DNA of 64,000 nt from Burkholderia lata (GCF_000012945.1 NC_007511.1:930001-994000), one strand, 5' to 3'; shown: positions 9,154-18,530, counted from the first letter of the stretch. The notes: a model not told the origin generated them from the letters alone. Numbers and translations: made by a program.

Positions 9154-9191
9154 TCCATTCTATGAATGGATGCTGTCAGAAAATGGCAGCA
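9154..9191. promoter_or_regulatory. Two inverted repeats between VOC gene and WYL regulator
   Basis: TCCATTC-tat-GAATGGA occupies 9154-9170. It is followed at once by an imperfect repeat, TGCTGTCA and TGGCAGCA around a 5-bp centre (9171-9191). Both lie in the 77-bp divergent spacer and end 8 bp before the regulator start, so they are good operator candidates for autoregulation. Confidence 0.5.
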
Positions 9192-9198
9192 TGGAACG

Positions 9199-9900
9199 AT
9201 GACGCGTGCCGAACGATTGCTCTCGCTGCTGCAGGTGCTGCGGCGCTACCGCCGCCCGGTGAGCGGCCGCGTGCTGGCCGGGGAGCTCGGCGTCAGCCTC
9301 CGCACGGTCTATCGCGATATCGCGTCGCTGCAGGCACAGGGCGCGGACATCGACGGCGAGCCCGGCGTCGGCTATGTGCTGCGCGCCGGGTTCATGCTGC
9401 CGCCGCTGATGTTTTCGCAGACGGAACTGGAAGCGCTGATGCTCGGCTTTCGCTGGGTCGGGAAGTTCGCGGACGCGCAGCTCACGACGGCGGCGTCCGA
9501 TGCACTCGCGAAGATCTCCGCGGTGCTGCCCGCCGAACTGCGCCGCGAGATGGAATGCACGACGCTGCTCGTCGGTCCGCGCACGATCGTGGATCGGGAA
9601 ACCGTCGACATGGGTGTCGTGCGCGCGGCGATCCGTACCGAAAGCAAGCTCCGGATCCGTTACGCGGGCGAGGGCCGGAAAGCGATCGACGAACGGATCG
9701 TGTGGCCGTTCGCGCTCGGCTATTTCAATGACGTGAGGATCCTGGCGGCGTGGTGCGAAGGACGAAACGATTTTCGGCATTTCCGGACGGATCGCATCGT
9801 CGCGCTCGAACCGATGGACGTACGCTATCCGCGGCGGCGCGCGGCGTTGCTGAAGGCGTGGCGCGCGGCGGGCGCCGATGTGCGTGTGACGGTGAGGTAG
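9199..9900 (+). CDS. YafY-type HTH/WYL-domain transcriptional regulator
   Basis: 233 aa from the ATG at 9199. An upstream in-frame start at 9166 would run through the palindromes, so I prefer 9199. The N-terminus is an HTH_11 winged helix ('RAERLLSLLQVLRRYRRPVSGRVLAGELGVSLRTVYRDIASL'), the rest a WYL domain ('IRTESKLRIRYAGEGRKAIDERIVWPFALGYFNDVRILAAWCE'). WYL domains sense small ligands or nucleic acid. This is the YafY arrangement, commonly divergent from a VOC gene as here. Confidence 0.85.
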   Translation: MTRAERLLSLLQVLRRYRRPVSGRVLAGELGVSLRTVYRDIASLQAQGADIDGEPGVGYVLRAGFMLPPLMFSQTELEALMLGFRWVGKFADAQLTTAASDALAKISAVLPAELRREMECTTLLVGPRTIVDRETVDMGVVRAAIRTESKLRIRYAGEGRKAIDERIVWPFALGYFNDVRILAAWCEGRNDFRHFRTDRIVALEPMDVRYPRRRAALLKAWRAAGADVRVTVR

Positions 9901-9972
9901 AGGGGGCGGAGAACGGGCCGCGCATCGCGCGCCCCGTTCCGTGCGGCCGCTCGACCGCGCGCGCCGGTGCGC

Positions 9973-10317
9973 TTATGCGACGTGTGCCACGCCGTATTGC
10001 GCCGACAGGTACCGCCGGATATCGGCGGGCGAATCGATGAAGCGCCGGCCGTTGTGCTCCCGAATCGCGAGGGTGTCGTCATCCGGCGCGCGTCCGGCGG
10101 CGAGCACGAGCACGGGTGCTGACTGGTTGTCCGCACCGATCAGCATGACGATCGGCTGGCGCGGACGTGGTGCATCGATGTATTCGACGTCGACGGCGTC
10201 GCGCAACTGCGGATAGAAACTCAGCAGCCCTTCGACGGCAACCGAATCGCCACAGTAGAACGGACCATCGGAGTCCTTGAAGAAGCCCGGGCGGAGAATG
10301 AACAGCGTGTCTTTCAT
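9973..10317 (-). CDS. DUF3088 domain-containing protein
   Basis: 114 aa, beginning 'MKDTLFILRPGF' at 10317. Codons upstream of this methionine are open but not coding-like, so I chose this start. It resembles DUF3088: 'FYCGDSVAVEGLLSFYP', 'VEYIDAPRPRQPIVMLIGADNQSAPVLVLA', and a C-terminal 'HNGRRFIDSPADIRRYLS'. The pattern looks like a thioredoxin or glutathione-transferase N-domain without a clear CxxC. It is the last gene after metC on the same strand (76 bp gap) and may belong to that operon. Confidence 0.75.
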   Translation of the reverse strand: MKDTLFILRPGFFKDSDGPFYCGDSVAVEGLLSFYPQLRDAVDVEYIDAPRPRQPIVMLIGADNQSAPVLVLAAGRAPDDDTLAIREHNGRRFIDSPADIRRYLSAQYGVAHVA

Positions 10318-10393
10318 GATGATCTCGCTATGACAGAGTGAATAAAGTCGAAGAAAACATGATGTGGAGTGGCACGCGTGACGTCGCCGGATG

Positions 10394-11575
10394 TCACGCT
10401 TCCGCGAGCGCGGCGGCGCGCATTCTCGCGAAGCCGGCGGCGAGGTCGGCAATCATGTCGTCGGGATGCTCGAGCCCCGCATGAATCCTCAGCAGCGGGC
10501 CGGTCGCCGCCCATTGGGTGGCAGTGCGGTTACGCGCCGGATTGGACGGGATGATCAGGCTTTCGAAGCCGCCCCAGCTATACCCCATGCCAAAGCACGT
10601 CATGCCGTCGAGCAGGGCGCGCACGGCTTCGTCGCCCTGCGGATGCAGCACCACGCCGAACAGCCCGCACGCGCCCGTGAAATCGCGCTGCCACAGCGCA
10701 TGACCGGCGTCGCCGGCGCGTGCCGGATACAGGATCCGCGCGACTTCCGGCTGCTGCGACAGCCAGTCGGTCAGCACGTGCGCGTTGCGCTGATGCCGCT
10801 CGAGCCGGACCGACAGCGTCCGCAGGCCGCGCAGTGCGAGATACGCGTCGTCGCCGCTGACGGTCATGCCGAGCTGCCGGTAGAAGCGCGTGACTTTCGG
10901 TGCGAGCGCCTCGGTGGTCAGAATCGCGCCCATCAGCACGTCCGAGTGCCCCGCGATGTATTTGGTCGCGGCGTGAATCGACACGTCGACGCCATGCGAA
11001 AACGAGCGGAAATTCAGCGGCGTGCCCCAGGTGTTGTCGAGCAGCACGACCGCGCCGCGCTGGTGCGCAACGCGGCTGATGGCCGGAATATCCTGCACCT
11101 CGAAGGTCAGTGAGCCCGGCGATTCGGCGAATACCGCGCGCGTGTTCGGCCGCATCAGCGACGCGATGTCCGCGCCGATCGTCGGATCGAAGTAAGTCGT
11201 TTCGATGCCGAGGCGCGCCAGCGTTTCGTCGCAGAACGAACGGGTCGGGTCGTACACCGAGTCGGCCATCAGCAGATGGTCGCCCGGATTCAGCACCGCG
11301 AGCAGTGCGGTGGTGATCGCACTCAGGCCGCTCGGCGTCAGCAACGCGGCGTGCGCACCTTCGAGCCGCGCGAGCGCTTTCTCGAGCGCGCGCGTGGTCG
11401 GGCTGCCATGACGCCCGTACGCGAGCGGCGTGCCGCGTACGGCGTCGAGCGCGTCGGTGCCGTGAAAGAGCAGCGTCGACTGGCGATAAACAGGCGGGTT
11501 GACCGGCGAACCGGGCTGGCCGTGCGAGCGGCCTTCATGGGCGAGAACGGTGTCGATCGAATGCAGGTGGTTCAA
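10394..11575 (-). CDS. metC: Cystathionine beta-lyase
   Basis: 393 aa, the usual size. Cys/Met-metabolism PLP enzyme of fold type I: 'YGRHGSPTTRALEKALARLEGAHAALLTPSGLSA' at the N-terminus, the PLP lysine in 'HAATKYIAGHSDVLMG' (about residue 204), and the C-terminal 'MGYSWGGFESLI' typical of MetC rather than cystathionine gamma-synthase. It cleaves cystathionine, and often cystine, to homocysteine or thiocysteine with pyruvate and ammonia. It lies 50 bp downstream of an ABC importer operon on the same strand, suggesting import and breakdown of cystine or a similar sulfur amino acid. Confidence 0.88.
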   Translation of the reverse strand: MNHLHSIDTVLAHEGRSHGQPGSPVNPPVYRQSTLLFHGTDALDAVRGTPLAYGRHGSPTTRALEKALARLEGAHAALLTPSGLSAITTALLAVLNPGDHLLMADSVYDPTRSFCDETLARLGIETTYFDPTIGADIASLMRPNTRAVFAESPGSLTFEVQDIPAISRVAHQRGAVVLLDNTWGTPLNFRSFSHGVDVSIHAATKYIAGHSDVLMGAILTTEALAPKVTRFYRQLGMTVSGDDAYLALRGLRTLSVRLERHQRNAHVLTDWLSQQPEVARILYPARAGDAGHALWQRDFTGACGLFGVVLHPQGDEAVRALLDGMTCFGMGYSWGGFESLIIPSNPARNRTATQWAATGPLLRIHAGLEHPDDMIADLAAGFARMRAAALAEA

Positions 11576-11625
11576 GATGTCTCCTTTGAGTGTCGATCAA
11601 TCGAAGTGGCGGAGCTGTCGTGCGG

Positions 11626-12375
11626 TCAATGCAGGATCTTGTCGAGGAAGTCGCGCGCGCGTTCGGAATGCGGCGACGCGAAGAACCGGTCGCTGGCCGC
11701 GTCCTCGACCACGGTGCCCTGGTCCATGAAGATCACGCGATGCGCGACCTTTCGCGCAAAGCCCATTTCATGCGTCACGCATACCATCGTCATGCCGTCG
11801 CGCGCGAGCTCGACCATCACGTCGAGCACTTCGTTGATCATCTCGGGATCGAGCGCGGAGGTGGGCTCGTCGAACAGCATCGCGACCGGGTTCATCGACA
11901 GGGCGCGCGCGATCGCGACACGCTGCTGCTGACCGCCGGACAACTGCCCCGGATACTTGTGCGCATGCGCCTTCAGGCCGACACGGTCGAGCAGCTTCAT
12001 GGCGTTCTCGACGGCCTCGTCCTTGCGGCGGCCGAGTACCTTGACCTGCGCAAGCGTCAGGTTGTCGGTGATCGACAGGTGCGGAAACAGCTCGAAATGC
12101 TGGAACACCATGCCGACGCGGGCGCGCAACTGCGCAAGCTTTGCAGTGGGATCGCCGAGCCGCGTGCCGTCGACGGTGATGCTGCCTTTCTGGAACGGTT
12201 CGAGACCGTTGATCGTCTTGATCAGCGTCGATTTCCCGGAGCCGGACGGCCCGCACACGACGACCACCTCGCCCTTCGAGACCGCCGCACTGCATGCCGA
12301 GAGCACCTGATGCTTGCCATACCATTTCGATACGTTGTCGAGCGTAATCATGTTCTGTCCGTCGATGGAGTTCAT
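11626..12375 (-). CDS. Polar amino-acid ABC transporter, ATP-binding protein
   Basis: 249 aa, GlnQ/TcyN type. Walker A 'GPSGSGKST' near residue 42, Q-loop in 'GMVFQHFELFPHL', signature 'LSGGQQQR', Walker B 'AMLFDEPTSALDPE', H-loop 'VCVTHEMGF'. It energises the permease encoded just upstream (19 bp gap). A second in-frame ATG at 12351 (MITLDNV) would also give a complete domain. Operon order is binding protein, permease, ATPase, metC, DUF3088. Cystine as substrate is an inference from metC. Confidence 0.9.
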   Translation of the reverse strand: MNSIDGQNMITLDNVSKWYGKHQVLSACSAAVSKGEVVVVCGPSGSGKSTLIKTINGLEPFQKGSITVDGTRLGDPTAKLAQLRARVGMVFQHFELFPHLSITDNLTLAQVKVLGRRKDEAVENAMKLLDRVGLKAHAHKYPGQLSGGQQQRVAIARALSMNPVAMLFDEPTSALDPEMINEVLDVMVELARDGMTMVCVTHEMGFARKVAHRVIFMDQGTVVEDAASDRFFASPHSERARDFLDKILH

Positions 12376-12394
12376 GTGAATGCCGGGTGCGCGT

Positions 12395-13054
12395 TCAATG
12401 CGTGGACGGCAGCGCGAGGCGCGTCTCGACGCGACCCTGAAGCCGCGTGAGCAGCGTGCTGAGGACCCAGTAGATCGCGGCGGCAGCGAGATAGAGCGGC
12501 AGCGGCTGGAACGTCGCGGCGATCACCTCCTGCGTCGAGCGCAGCAATTCGGTGACGGTGATTACGGAGACCAGCGACGTGTCCTTGATCAGGCTGATCA
12601 GCGTGTTGCCGAGACTCGGCACCGCGAGGCGCAGCGCTTGCGGGCAGACGACGTAGCGCAGCGTCTGCACGTGCGTGAGACCGAGACTGTGTGCGGCCGC
12701 CCATTGCCCGCGGCCGATGCCGAGAATCGCGCCGCGCATGCTCTCGGACAGGTAGGCGCCTGCGTTGAGCGTCAGCGTGAAGATGCCGGCCGTCGTGGGA
12801 TCGAGCGTGATGCCGAGATCGGGCAGCCCGTAGTAGACGACGAACATCTGCACGAGCAGCGGGGTGCCGCGCATCAGGCTGACGTAGCCTTGCGCGAGGC
12901 TGGCGGCAAGCCGGTTGCTGCCGATGCGCATGATCGCGATCACGAGCCCGACGACGAGACCCAGCGCCATCGACGCGACGGCAAACTTCAGCGTGAGCAT
13001 GGCGCCCTTGACCATCACGGGCAGCGTATGTACGACCAGTTGGAGTGCTTCCAT
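12395..13054 (-). CDS. Polar amino-acid ABC transporter, permease
   Basis: 219 aa from 13054, where AGGAGA sits about 6 bp before the ATG; an upstream start at 13096 lacks this. HisM-type permease with about five membrane segments. The EAA loop is recognisable in 'GRGQWAAAHSLGLTHVQTLRYVVCPQALRLAVPSLGNTLI'. The N-terminal 'GAMLTLKFAVASMALGLVVGLVIAIMR' is the typical first helix pair. It works as a dimer with the ATPase downstream in the inner membrane. Confidence 0.9.
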   Translation of the reverse strand: MEALQLVVHTLPVMVKGAMLTLKFAVASMALGLVVGLVIAIMRIGSNRLAASLAQGYVSLMRGTPLLVQMFVVYYGLPDLGITLDPTTAGIFTLTLNAGAYLSESMRGAILGIGRGQWAAAHSLGLTHVQTLRYVVCPQALRLAVPSLGNTLISLIKDTSLVSVITVTELLRSTQEVIAATFQPLPLYLAAAAIYWVLSTLLTRLQGRVETRLALPSTH

Positions 13055-13129
13055 TGCGTGTCTCCTGATTGTGTGCCGGACGGCCCGCGCGTGCATGCAT
13101 GCGCACGCACGGGCACGGGGCGGGCTGCG

Positions 13130-13930
13130 TTATTGCGTCACCGGCTTGGTCGTGTCCGCGCCGAACCACTGCATCGAGATCTTTTTCATCGTGCCGTCCT
13201 GCTGCAGCGATGCCACGGCGTCGTCGATCGCCTTCGCGAATTTCGGATTGCCCTTGCGGAACGGGATGCCCATCCGGTCCTCGCCGCCCGCGAGCACGGA
13301 GCCCGGGCGCAGCGGCAGGCGTGAGTTCTTGATCAGGTAGCTGAGCATCAGGCGATCGTTGACGGCCGCGTCGATCCGGCCGGCCGCGAGGTCGCGCAGG
13401 TTTTCCGGCGTACCGGGGTACACCTGCAGGTCGATCGCGGGCACGGTCTTGACCAGATCGACGTAGTTGCTGCCCATCGTCACGCCGATCTTCTTGCCCT
13501 TCAGTTCGTCGAGCGACTTGAATGCGCGCGCATCGTTTTGCCGTTGCAGCAGCTGCGCGGACGAATACACGTACGGCGTGCTGAAGTCGAGCGCCTGCTG
13601 GCGCGACGGTGTGATCGCGACCTGGTTGACGATCACGTCGAACTTGCCGGCCTGCAGGCCGGCAAGAATCCCGCTCCATTCGGTCGTCACGAACTGCGGC
13701 TTCACACCGAGGCGGGCGGCGACCGCCTTCGCGACGTCGACGTCGAAGCCTTCGAGCTGGCCGTCGGCATTGCGATAGTCGAACGGCGGGTAGGTGCCTT
13801 CCAGTGCAATCTTCAGTACACCGGATTGCTTGACGGTGTCGAGCAGGTCAGCCGCATGCGACGTTGCGGTCGCGATGCAGAGCAGGGCGGCCGCGATGCC
13901 TTGCTTGAACGTCGGGGTGAAGTGCTTCAT
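13130..13930 (-). CDS. Amino-acid ABC transporter, periplasmic binding protein
   Basis: 266 aa. Signal peptide ends near residue 26 (ATSHA). SBP_bac_3 fold: 'GVLKIALEGTYPPFDYRNADGQLEGFDVDVAKAVAARLG' is the canonical start, and 'KFDVIVNQVAITPSRQQALDFSTPYVYS' the ligand-binding centre. It resembles cystine-binding proteins of the FliY/TcyJ type, which agrees with metC downstream. First gene of the operon, with the permease 75 bp downstream. Confidence 0.88.
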   Translation of the reverse strand: MKHFTPTFKQGIAAALLCIATATSHAADLLDTVKQSGVLKIALEGTYPPFDYRNADGQLEGFDVDVAKAVAARLGVKPQFVTTEWSGILAGLQAGKFDVIVNQVAITPSRQQALDFSTPYVYSSAQLLQRQNDARAFKSLDELKGKKIGVTMGSNYVDLVKTVPAIDLQVYPGTPENLRDLAAGRIDAAVNDRLMLSYLIKNSRLPLRPGSVLAGGEDRMGIPFRKGNPKFAKAIDDAVASLQQDGTMKKISMQWFGADTTKPVTQ

Positions 13931-14454
13931 GGTTGTCTCCGTGGTTGTTGTCGAAAATTCAGGGTGTGCGACGCCGCGGCGACGGGCGGCGTCGCCGTGA
14001 GCGGGAAGTCGATGAAGCGTGAGGCGGCGGGCGTAGCTGTCCGCCGTGCGCGATGCCGTGCGTTACGGCATGCGTTCGGGGGCGATGAAGGACCGGAGCG
14101 CGTACGGATGGACGAGGCAGGCGCGTGAGCGGCAGTGGAGGCCGGCGTGCGCGGCGAAGCGTTCAAGCGTGCGAGTCATGATTGCCCGTGCAGCATTGCG
14201 AGTGTGTTGGACCGGATGCATCGTCGATGCGTATCCGGCGACAGGAATGCGGTGCGACTGAGGGCAATCTTAGTTTTGTCAAAAGGGAATGTGTTTCCAA
14301 AGATGCGTGCACTTTTCACGCGACGTGGAATGTTTTTCTCTGCGTGAGAAAGGTGGCGCAAGCGATCTGCTGCGGTTGCGCGCGATGAGAAGGATCAGGT
14401 GCTACGGTGCGGGCGAAGGGTTGCTCCAGGCTGCGTTCCGGCCGTACGCCGAAA
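13931..14454. other. Non-coding stretch upstream of the importer operon
   Basis: About 520 bp with no convincing reading frame. The part near 14260-14360 is AT-richer and probably carries the importer promoter, but I cannot name a single -35/-10 pair with confidence. Confidence 0.4.
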
Positions 14455-14497
14455 AGCAAAACGGCCAGGCTGCCGTGAGTGGCAAGCCTGGCCGTTG
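14455..14497 (-). terminator. Intrinsic terminator of lysA
   Basis: On the minus strand, 12-bp arms AACGGCCAGGCT and AGCCTGGCCGTT (plus positions 14485-14496 and 14460-14471) enclose a 13-nt loop and are followed by TTGCTTTT. It lies 24 bp past the lysA stop codon. Confidence 0.8.
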
Positions 14498-14520
14498 GCC
14501 TTCGTCACGCGGGAGTCGCG

Positions 14521-15759
14521 TTATTCGAACGTTTCGAGCGCGAGCAATTCGTCGATCGTCTGCCGGCGGCGGATCAGCCGCGGTGCGCTGCGATCGACGA
14601 GCACTTCCGGCGCGAGCGGCCGGCTGTTGTAGTTCGATGACATCGACGCGCCGTAGGCGCCCGCGTCGTGCAGGAACAGCAGGTCGCCGATCTGCGGCTG
14701 CGCCAGCTTGCGGTGCGTGACCACGCCGCCCGCGTCCTGCGTGAACACGTCGCCCGATTCGCACAGCGGCCCCGCGATCGCGAGATCGACGAGCGGCCGC
14801 CCGGCCAGCAGCGCGCCTTCATGCGTGTGTACGGACACCTCGTGGTAGCTGCCGTACATCGACGGGCGCATCAGGTCGTTGAAGCCCGCGTCGATCAGCA
14901 CGAAATCGTGCTTCGGCCGGCGGTTGACGGCCTGCACTTCGGTGACGAGCGTGCCGGCTTCGGCGACGAGGAAGCGGCCCGGTTCGATCTCGATGCGCAC
15001 CGGGTGGCCGAGATGTCGCTCGATCCGCTTGCGGGCTGCGTCCCACTGGCTGAAGTAGTGACCGACGTCGACGCGCGGCTCGCCGTCGCGATACGGGATC
15101 GACAGGCCGCCGCCGGCCGAGATCGCGTCGATGTCATGGCCGAGCGACGTGACGAGAGCGACCATCGCGTCGCACACCTGCGACAGGTGGCCGTAGTCGA
15201 CGCCCGAGCCGATATGCATGTGGATGCCGACCAGCTTCAGCCCGTACTGGCGCACGATCTCGATCGCGCGCGGCACGTCGTCGATCCAGATGCCGTGCTT
15301 GCTCTGCGGGCCGCCGGTATTGGTCTTGTTGCTGTGGCCGTGGCCGAAACCGGGATTGACACGCAGCCACACGCGGTGGCCGGGCGCGTGCTCGCCGATG
15401 CGCGCGAGCATGTCGAGCGAACCGGCGTTCACGGTCACGCCGTGCTTGAGCACGGCGGCGAGCGTCGGGCGGTCGATCAGGTCGGCCGTGAACACGACGC
15501 CTTCCGGCTCGCTGGCGGGGCTGAACCCGGCCGCGAGGCTGCGCTCGATCTCGCCGAGCGACACGGCGTCGACGCATGCGCCTTCCTCGCGCATCAGCTT
15601 CAGGATATGGATGTTCGAGTTCGCCTTCTGCGCATAGCGGATCACGTCGAACTGACGCAGTTGGGCGATGCGGTCGCGGATGACGTCGGCGTCGTACACC
15701 CACAGCGGGGTGCCGTATTGCTGCGCGAGCGTCGCGAGCTGGCGGGAATCGAGGGACAT
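14521..15759 (-). CDS. lysA: Diaminopimelate decarboxylase
   Basis: 412 aa from the ATG at 15759 (MSLDSRQLATLAQQYGTP). Catalyses the last step of lysine synthesis, meso-diaminopimelate to L-lysine plus CO2. Fold-type III PLP enzyme: PLP lysine in 'IRYAQKANSN' (Lys45), 'GGGLSIPY' and 'EPGRFLV' for phosphate binding, and 'CESGD' with the active-site cysteine. It is divergent from a LysR-family gene with 109 bp between them, the classic lysA-lysR arrangement. A clear terminator follows. Confidence 0.92.
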   Translation of the reverse strand: MSLDSRQLATLAQQYGTPLWVYDADVIRDRIAQLRQFDVIRYAQKANSNIHILKLMREEGACVDAVSLGEIERSLAAGFSPASEPEGVVFTADLIDRPTLAAVLKHGVTVNAGSLDMLARIGEHAPGHRVWLRVNPGFGHGHSNKTNTGGPQSKHGIWIDDVPRAIEIVRQYGLKLVGIHMHIGSGVDYGHLSQVCDAMVALVTSLGHDIDAISAGGGLSIPYRDGEPRVDVGHYFSQWDAARKRIERHLGHPVRIEIEPGRFLVAEAGTLVTEVQAVNRRPKHDFVLIDAGFNDLMRPSMYGSYHEVSVHTHEGALLAGRPLVDLAIAGPLCESGDVFTQDAGGVVTHRKLAQPQIGDLLFLHDAGAYGASMSSNYNSRPLAPEVLVDRSAPRLIRRRQTIDELLALETFE

Positions 15760-15868
15760 GGCAGATGAATCGAGTCGAATGAACGGATAGCGTGAATGAT
15801 GCACCTGATTGTCTATACAGTAAAATGCCTGTTTATCGACATTCGATTCATATTTGATATAGACGATC

Positions 15869-16783
15869 ATGCTCACGCACCGCCATATCGAGGTCTTCCG
15901 CGCGCTGATGGTCACCGGCGGCACGACGCGCGCGGCCGAGATGCTCTATACGTCGCAGCCGACGATCAGCCGCGAGCTCGCGCGCATGGAGCAGGTCGTC
16001 GGCTTCGCGCTGTTCGAGCGCGCGCACGGCCGGCTGAGGCCGACGATGGCCGCGCTCACGCTGTTCGACGACGTGCGGCTTGCGTATGTGGGGCTTGAAC
16101 GCGTCGCGGCAACCGCCGCGCGCCTGCGCGAGTTTCGCGACGGTCAGTTGTCGGTGATCGCGCTGCCGGCGTTCTCGCACGCGATCCTGCCTGGTGCGTG
16201 CCGGCGTTTTCACGAGAAGCACGCGGGCGTCAGCGTGTCGGTGGCGACGCAGGAATCGCCGGTGCTCGAAGAGTGGCTGACCGCGCAGCGTTACGACCTC
16301 GGGCTGACCGAGCACGATGTCGCGCCGGCCGGCACCGTGCTCACGCCGCTGCTCGAAGTCGACGAAGTGTGCGTGCTGCCCGACGGCCACCCGCTGCTCG
16401 CGCAGGATGCGATCGATCTGGCGGATCTCGCCGATCGTCCGTTCGTGAGCCTGTCGCTGAACGATCCGTACCGCATCCTGATCGACGAGGCGTTCGCGCA
16501 GCTCGGCGTCGCACCGCGCTCGGTCGTCGAAACACCGTCGGCCGTGTCGGTGTGCGCGTTCGTGCGGCAGGGGCTCGGCGCCGCGATCGTCAATCCGCTG
16601 ACCGCGCTCGATTTCGTCGGGCGCGACTTGCACGTGCGGCCGCTCACGCGGTCGTTTCCGTACCGGGTCAGCGTGATCGTGCCCGAGCACCGGCCCAAGA
16701 GCCTGCTCGTCGATGCGTTTGCCGACGCACTGCGCGGCGAGGCGAAGGCGATTCGCCGCCGGTTGGCCGCAGTCCTCGGCTGA
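15869..16783 (+). CDS. lysR: LysR-family activator of lysA
   Basis: 304 aa. N-terminal winged HTH at residues 1-60 ('HIEVFRALMVTGGTTRAAEMLYTSQPTISRELARMEQ'), then the two-lobed co-inducer domain. Divergence from lysA matches E. coli LysR, which activates lysA when diaminopimelate is high and lysine is low; that role is transferred by context. The intergenic region is AT-rich, as expected for overlapping divergent promoters. Confidence 0.85.
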   Translation: MLTHRHIEVFRALMVTGGTTRAAEMLYTSQPTISRELARMEQVVGFALFERAHGRLRPTMAALTLFDDVRLAYVGLERVAATAARLREFRDGQLSVIALPAFSHAILPGACRRFHEKHAGVSVSVATQESPVLEEWLTAQRYDLGLTEHDVAPAGTVLTPLLEVDEVCVLPDGHPLLAQDAIDLADLADRPFVSLSLNDPYRILIDEAFAQLGVAPRSVVETPSAVSVCAFVRQGLGAAIVNPLTALDFVGRDLHVRPLTRSFPYRVSVIVPEHRPKSLLVDAFADALRGEAKAIRRRLAAVLG

Positions 16784-16837
16784 CGCGCCGTATGATGGGC
16801 GTTTCGCTGCCATCGTCGTCTCTTTCCGGAACCCTTC

Positions 16838-17437
16838 ATGACCGATGCTTCTGCTTCCCTCGAACCACCGATCCTCACCGGCGAACGCGTTGAACTGCGG
16901 CCGCTCGACTTATCCGACCGGCAGGCGCTGCTGGACGCTGCCGCGGACGGCCAGATGTGGAACCTGAAGGTCACGGTCGTGCCGGGCCCTGAGACGATCG
17001 ACGCTTATATCGATACGGCATTGCAGGGCCGCGCCACCGGCACCGTGATGCCATTCGCGATCGTCGATCGTGCATCGGGCCGCGTGATCGGCAGCACGCG
17101 TTTCTGGAAGATCGATCGCAAGAACCGCAAGCTCGAGATCGGGCATACGTGGCTGAGCGAATCGGCGCAGCGCACGCGCGCGAATACCGAAGCGAAATGG
17201 TTGTTGCTGGGCTATGCGTTCGACGTGCTGCAATGCGTGCGCGTGCAGTTCACGACCGACGAGCTGAACGAGAAATCGCGCGCGGCGATCCTGCGGCTCG
17301 GTGCGAAGCAGGAAGGTATCGTGCGACATGAACGGATCATGCCGGATGGCCGCAAGCGCAATTCGGTGCGCTTCAGCATCATCGACGACGAATGGCCGGA
17401 GGTGCGTGCGCGGCTGCTGGCGAAGCTCGCGACGTAA
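16838..17437 (+). CDS. RimJ/RimL-like GNAT acetyltransferase
   Basis: 199 aa. Acetyltransf_3 type: 'LTGERVELRPLDLSDRQALLDAA' opening, 'FAIVDRASGRVIGSTRFWKID', 'LEIGHTWLSESAQRTRANTEAKWLLLGYAFD' (strand 4 and acetyl-CoA loop), and 'CVRVQFTTDELNEKSRAAILRLGAKQEGIVRHERIMPDG', very typical of the RimJ/RimL family. It may acetylate a protein N-terminus or a small amine. It follows lysR by 54 bp but is probably independent. Confidence 0.85.
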   Translation: MTDASASLEPPILTGERVELRPLDLSDRQALLDAAADGQMWNLKVTVVPGPETIDAYIDTALQGRATGTVMPFAIVDRASGRVIGSTRFWKIDRKNRKLEIGHTWLSESAQRTRANTEAKWLLLGYAFDVLQCVRVQFTTDELNEKSRAAILRLGAKQEGIVRHERIMPDGRKRNSVRFSIIDDEWPEVRARLLAKLAT

Positions 17438-17550
17438 CGTGTGACGCGTGAAGTGCGACGTTTGATGGGCGTCGCGCCGCCGGAAGGGGAGCGGCGACGC
17501 GACGACAGGGGACGCAGTGCGCCACGCAAGACGCGCGGCGCTGCGGCGCG

Positions 17551-18129
17551 TTACTGCGCCGATGCGAGGTGGTGGCGTTCCGCGAGCTTCTGCGCGTCGG
17601 CGTAGTGCTTCTGCAGGATCGGCAGCGACTGGCGTGCGACTTCCTTCAGCTTCGTGTCGCGGCCCGACGCGATTTCGGCCTGGAACGCCGAGATGGCCTT
17701 CTGCTGGCCAGCGAGCGCGACCTGCTCGATATACGCCTTGTCGAACTCGGCGCCGCGCAGGTTCTTGATGCTGCTCAGCACAGCCGTGTCGGGGTCGTTG
17801 GCCGGCACGTCGACGCCGCGCGGGCTCGCTGCGCGCATCGCCTGGATGATCTTTTCATCGTCGGTGGACACGCGTTGCGCGAACGCCTTGACCTGGCTGT
17901 CCGACGTGCGCGAATCGGCGATGCGTGCCGCGTCGTGCTGCGTCGACACGGTCTTCGTGCCGTCCGTGATGAAGGCCTGGTCGGCTTCGTGGATACGCGT
18001 CGCGGCGGCGGCCGGTGCGTTCGGTGCGGCCGGTGCCGGTTGTGCGGTTTGCGCGGTCGCCGTTACGGCGACGAGAAGCAGGCCAGCGGCAGACAGTGCA
18101 AGGCGCGAGATGTGGGGAAAGCGGTTCAT
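17551..18129 (-). CDS. Exported DUF4142 protein
   Basis: 192 aa. Signal peptide to about residue 26 (ATAQT), then an Ala/Pro linker, then a helical DUF4142 domain: 'DQAFITDGTKTVSTQHDAARIADSRTSDSQVKAFAQRVSTDDEKI' and 'SFRGAEFDKAYIEQVALAG'-like segments near residues 125-145. The family is a ferritin-like four-helix bundle of periplasmic proteins with unknown role, often stress-induced. RBS AGGAGG precedes the ATG. Confidence 0.8.
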   Translation of the reverse strand: MNRFPHISRLALSAAGLLLVAVTATAQTAQPAPAAPNAPAAAATRIHEADQAFITDGTKTVSTQHDAARIADSRTSDSQVKAFAQRVSTDDEKIIQAMRAASPRGVDVPANDPDTAVLSSIKNLRGAEFDKAYIEQVALAGQQKAISAFQAEIASGRDTKLKEVARQSLPILQKHYADAQKLAERHHLASAQ

Positions 18130-18164
18130 GGGACCTCCTTTCGATCGGGGCTCTGGTTGAAAAA

Positions 18165-18180
18165 CGGATCACGTGATCCG
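18165..18180. promoter_or_regulatory. Perfect 16-bp palindrome upstream of the DUF4142 gene
   Basis: CGGATCACGTGATCCG, 36 bp upstream of the DUF4142 start, in the otherwise featureless 18130-18530 spacer. Could be a regulator site; the regulator is unknown. I see nothing else in this 400-bp spacer. Confidence 0.35.
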
Positions 18181-18530
18181 TCGCTGTGCGAGAGACCGGG
18201 CGCGCCCGGGCCGGATTCGACCGCCGCTCTGCCGCGGCGCCGGTCGAAGTGTTTCCCGGCCCGACTGATTCTAGGAGAGCGATCCGGTAGCAGGTGCAAC
18301 CGCGCTGTGGTTTGTGTAACGGTTGGTAAGACGAATCGATGAGCGAGCGTGGCGACAGGTATTGCGTACCTGTTGCGTGTGCGGCGGCGGCAATTTTTGC
18401 GCACATGAGGCGTGCGAGATGCACGTCGGTGTCATCTGCTTTTCATCGTCGTGCGGCTATGTCGTGCGATGACGTGCGCATCAAGCGATGGGTCGAACCG
18501 GATGCGCGGAGCGTGAAGCGCGCGGATGCT

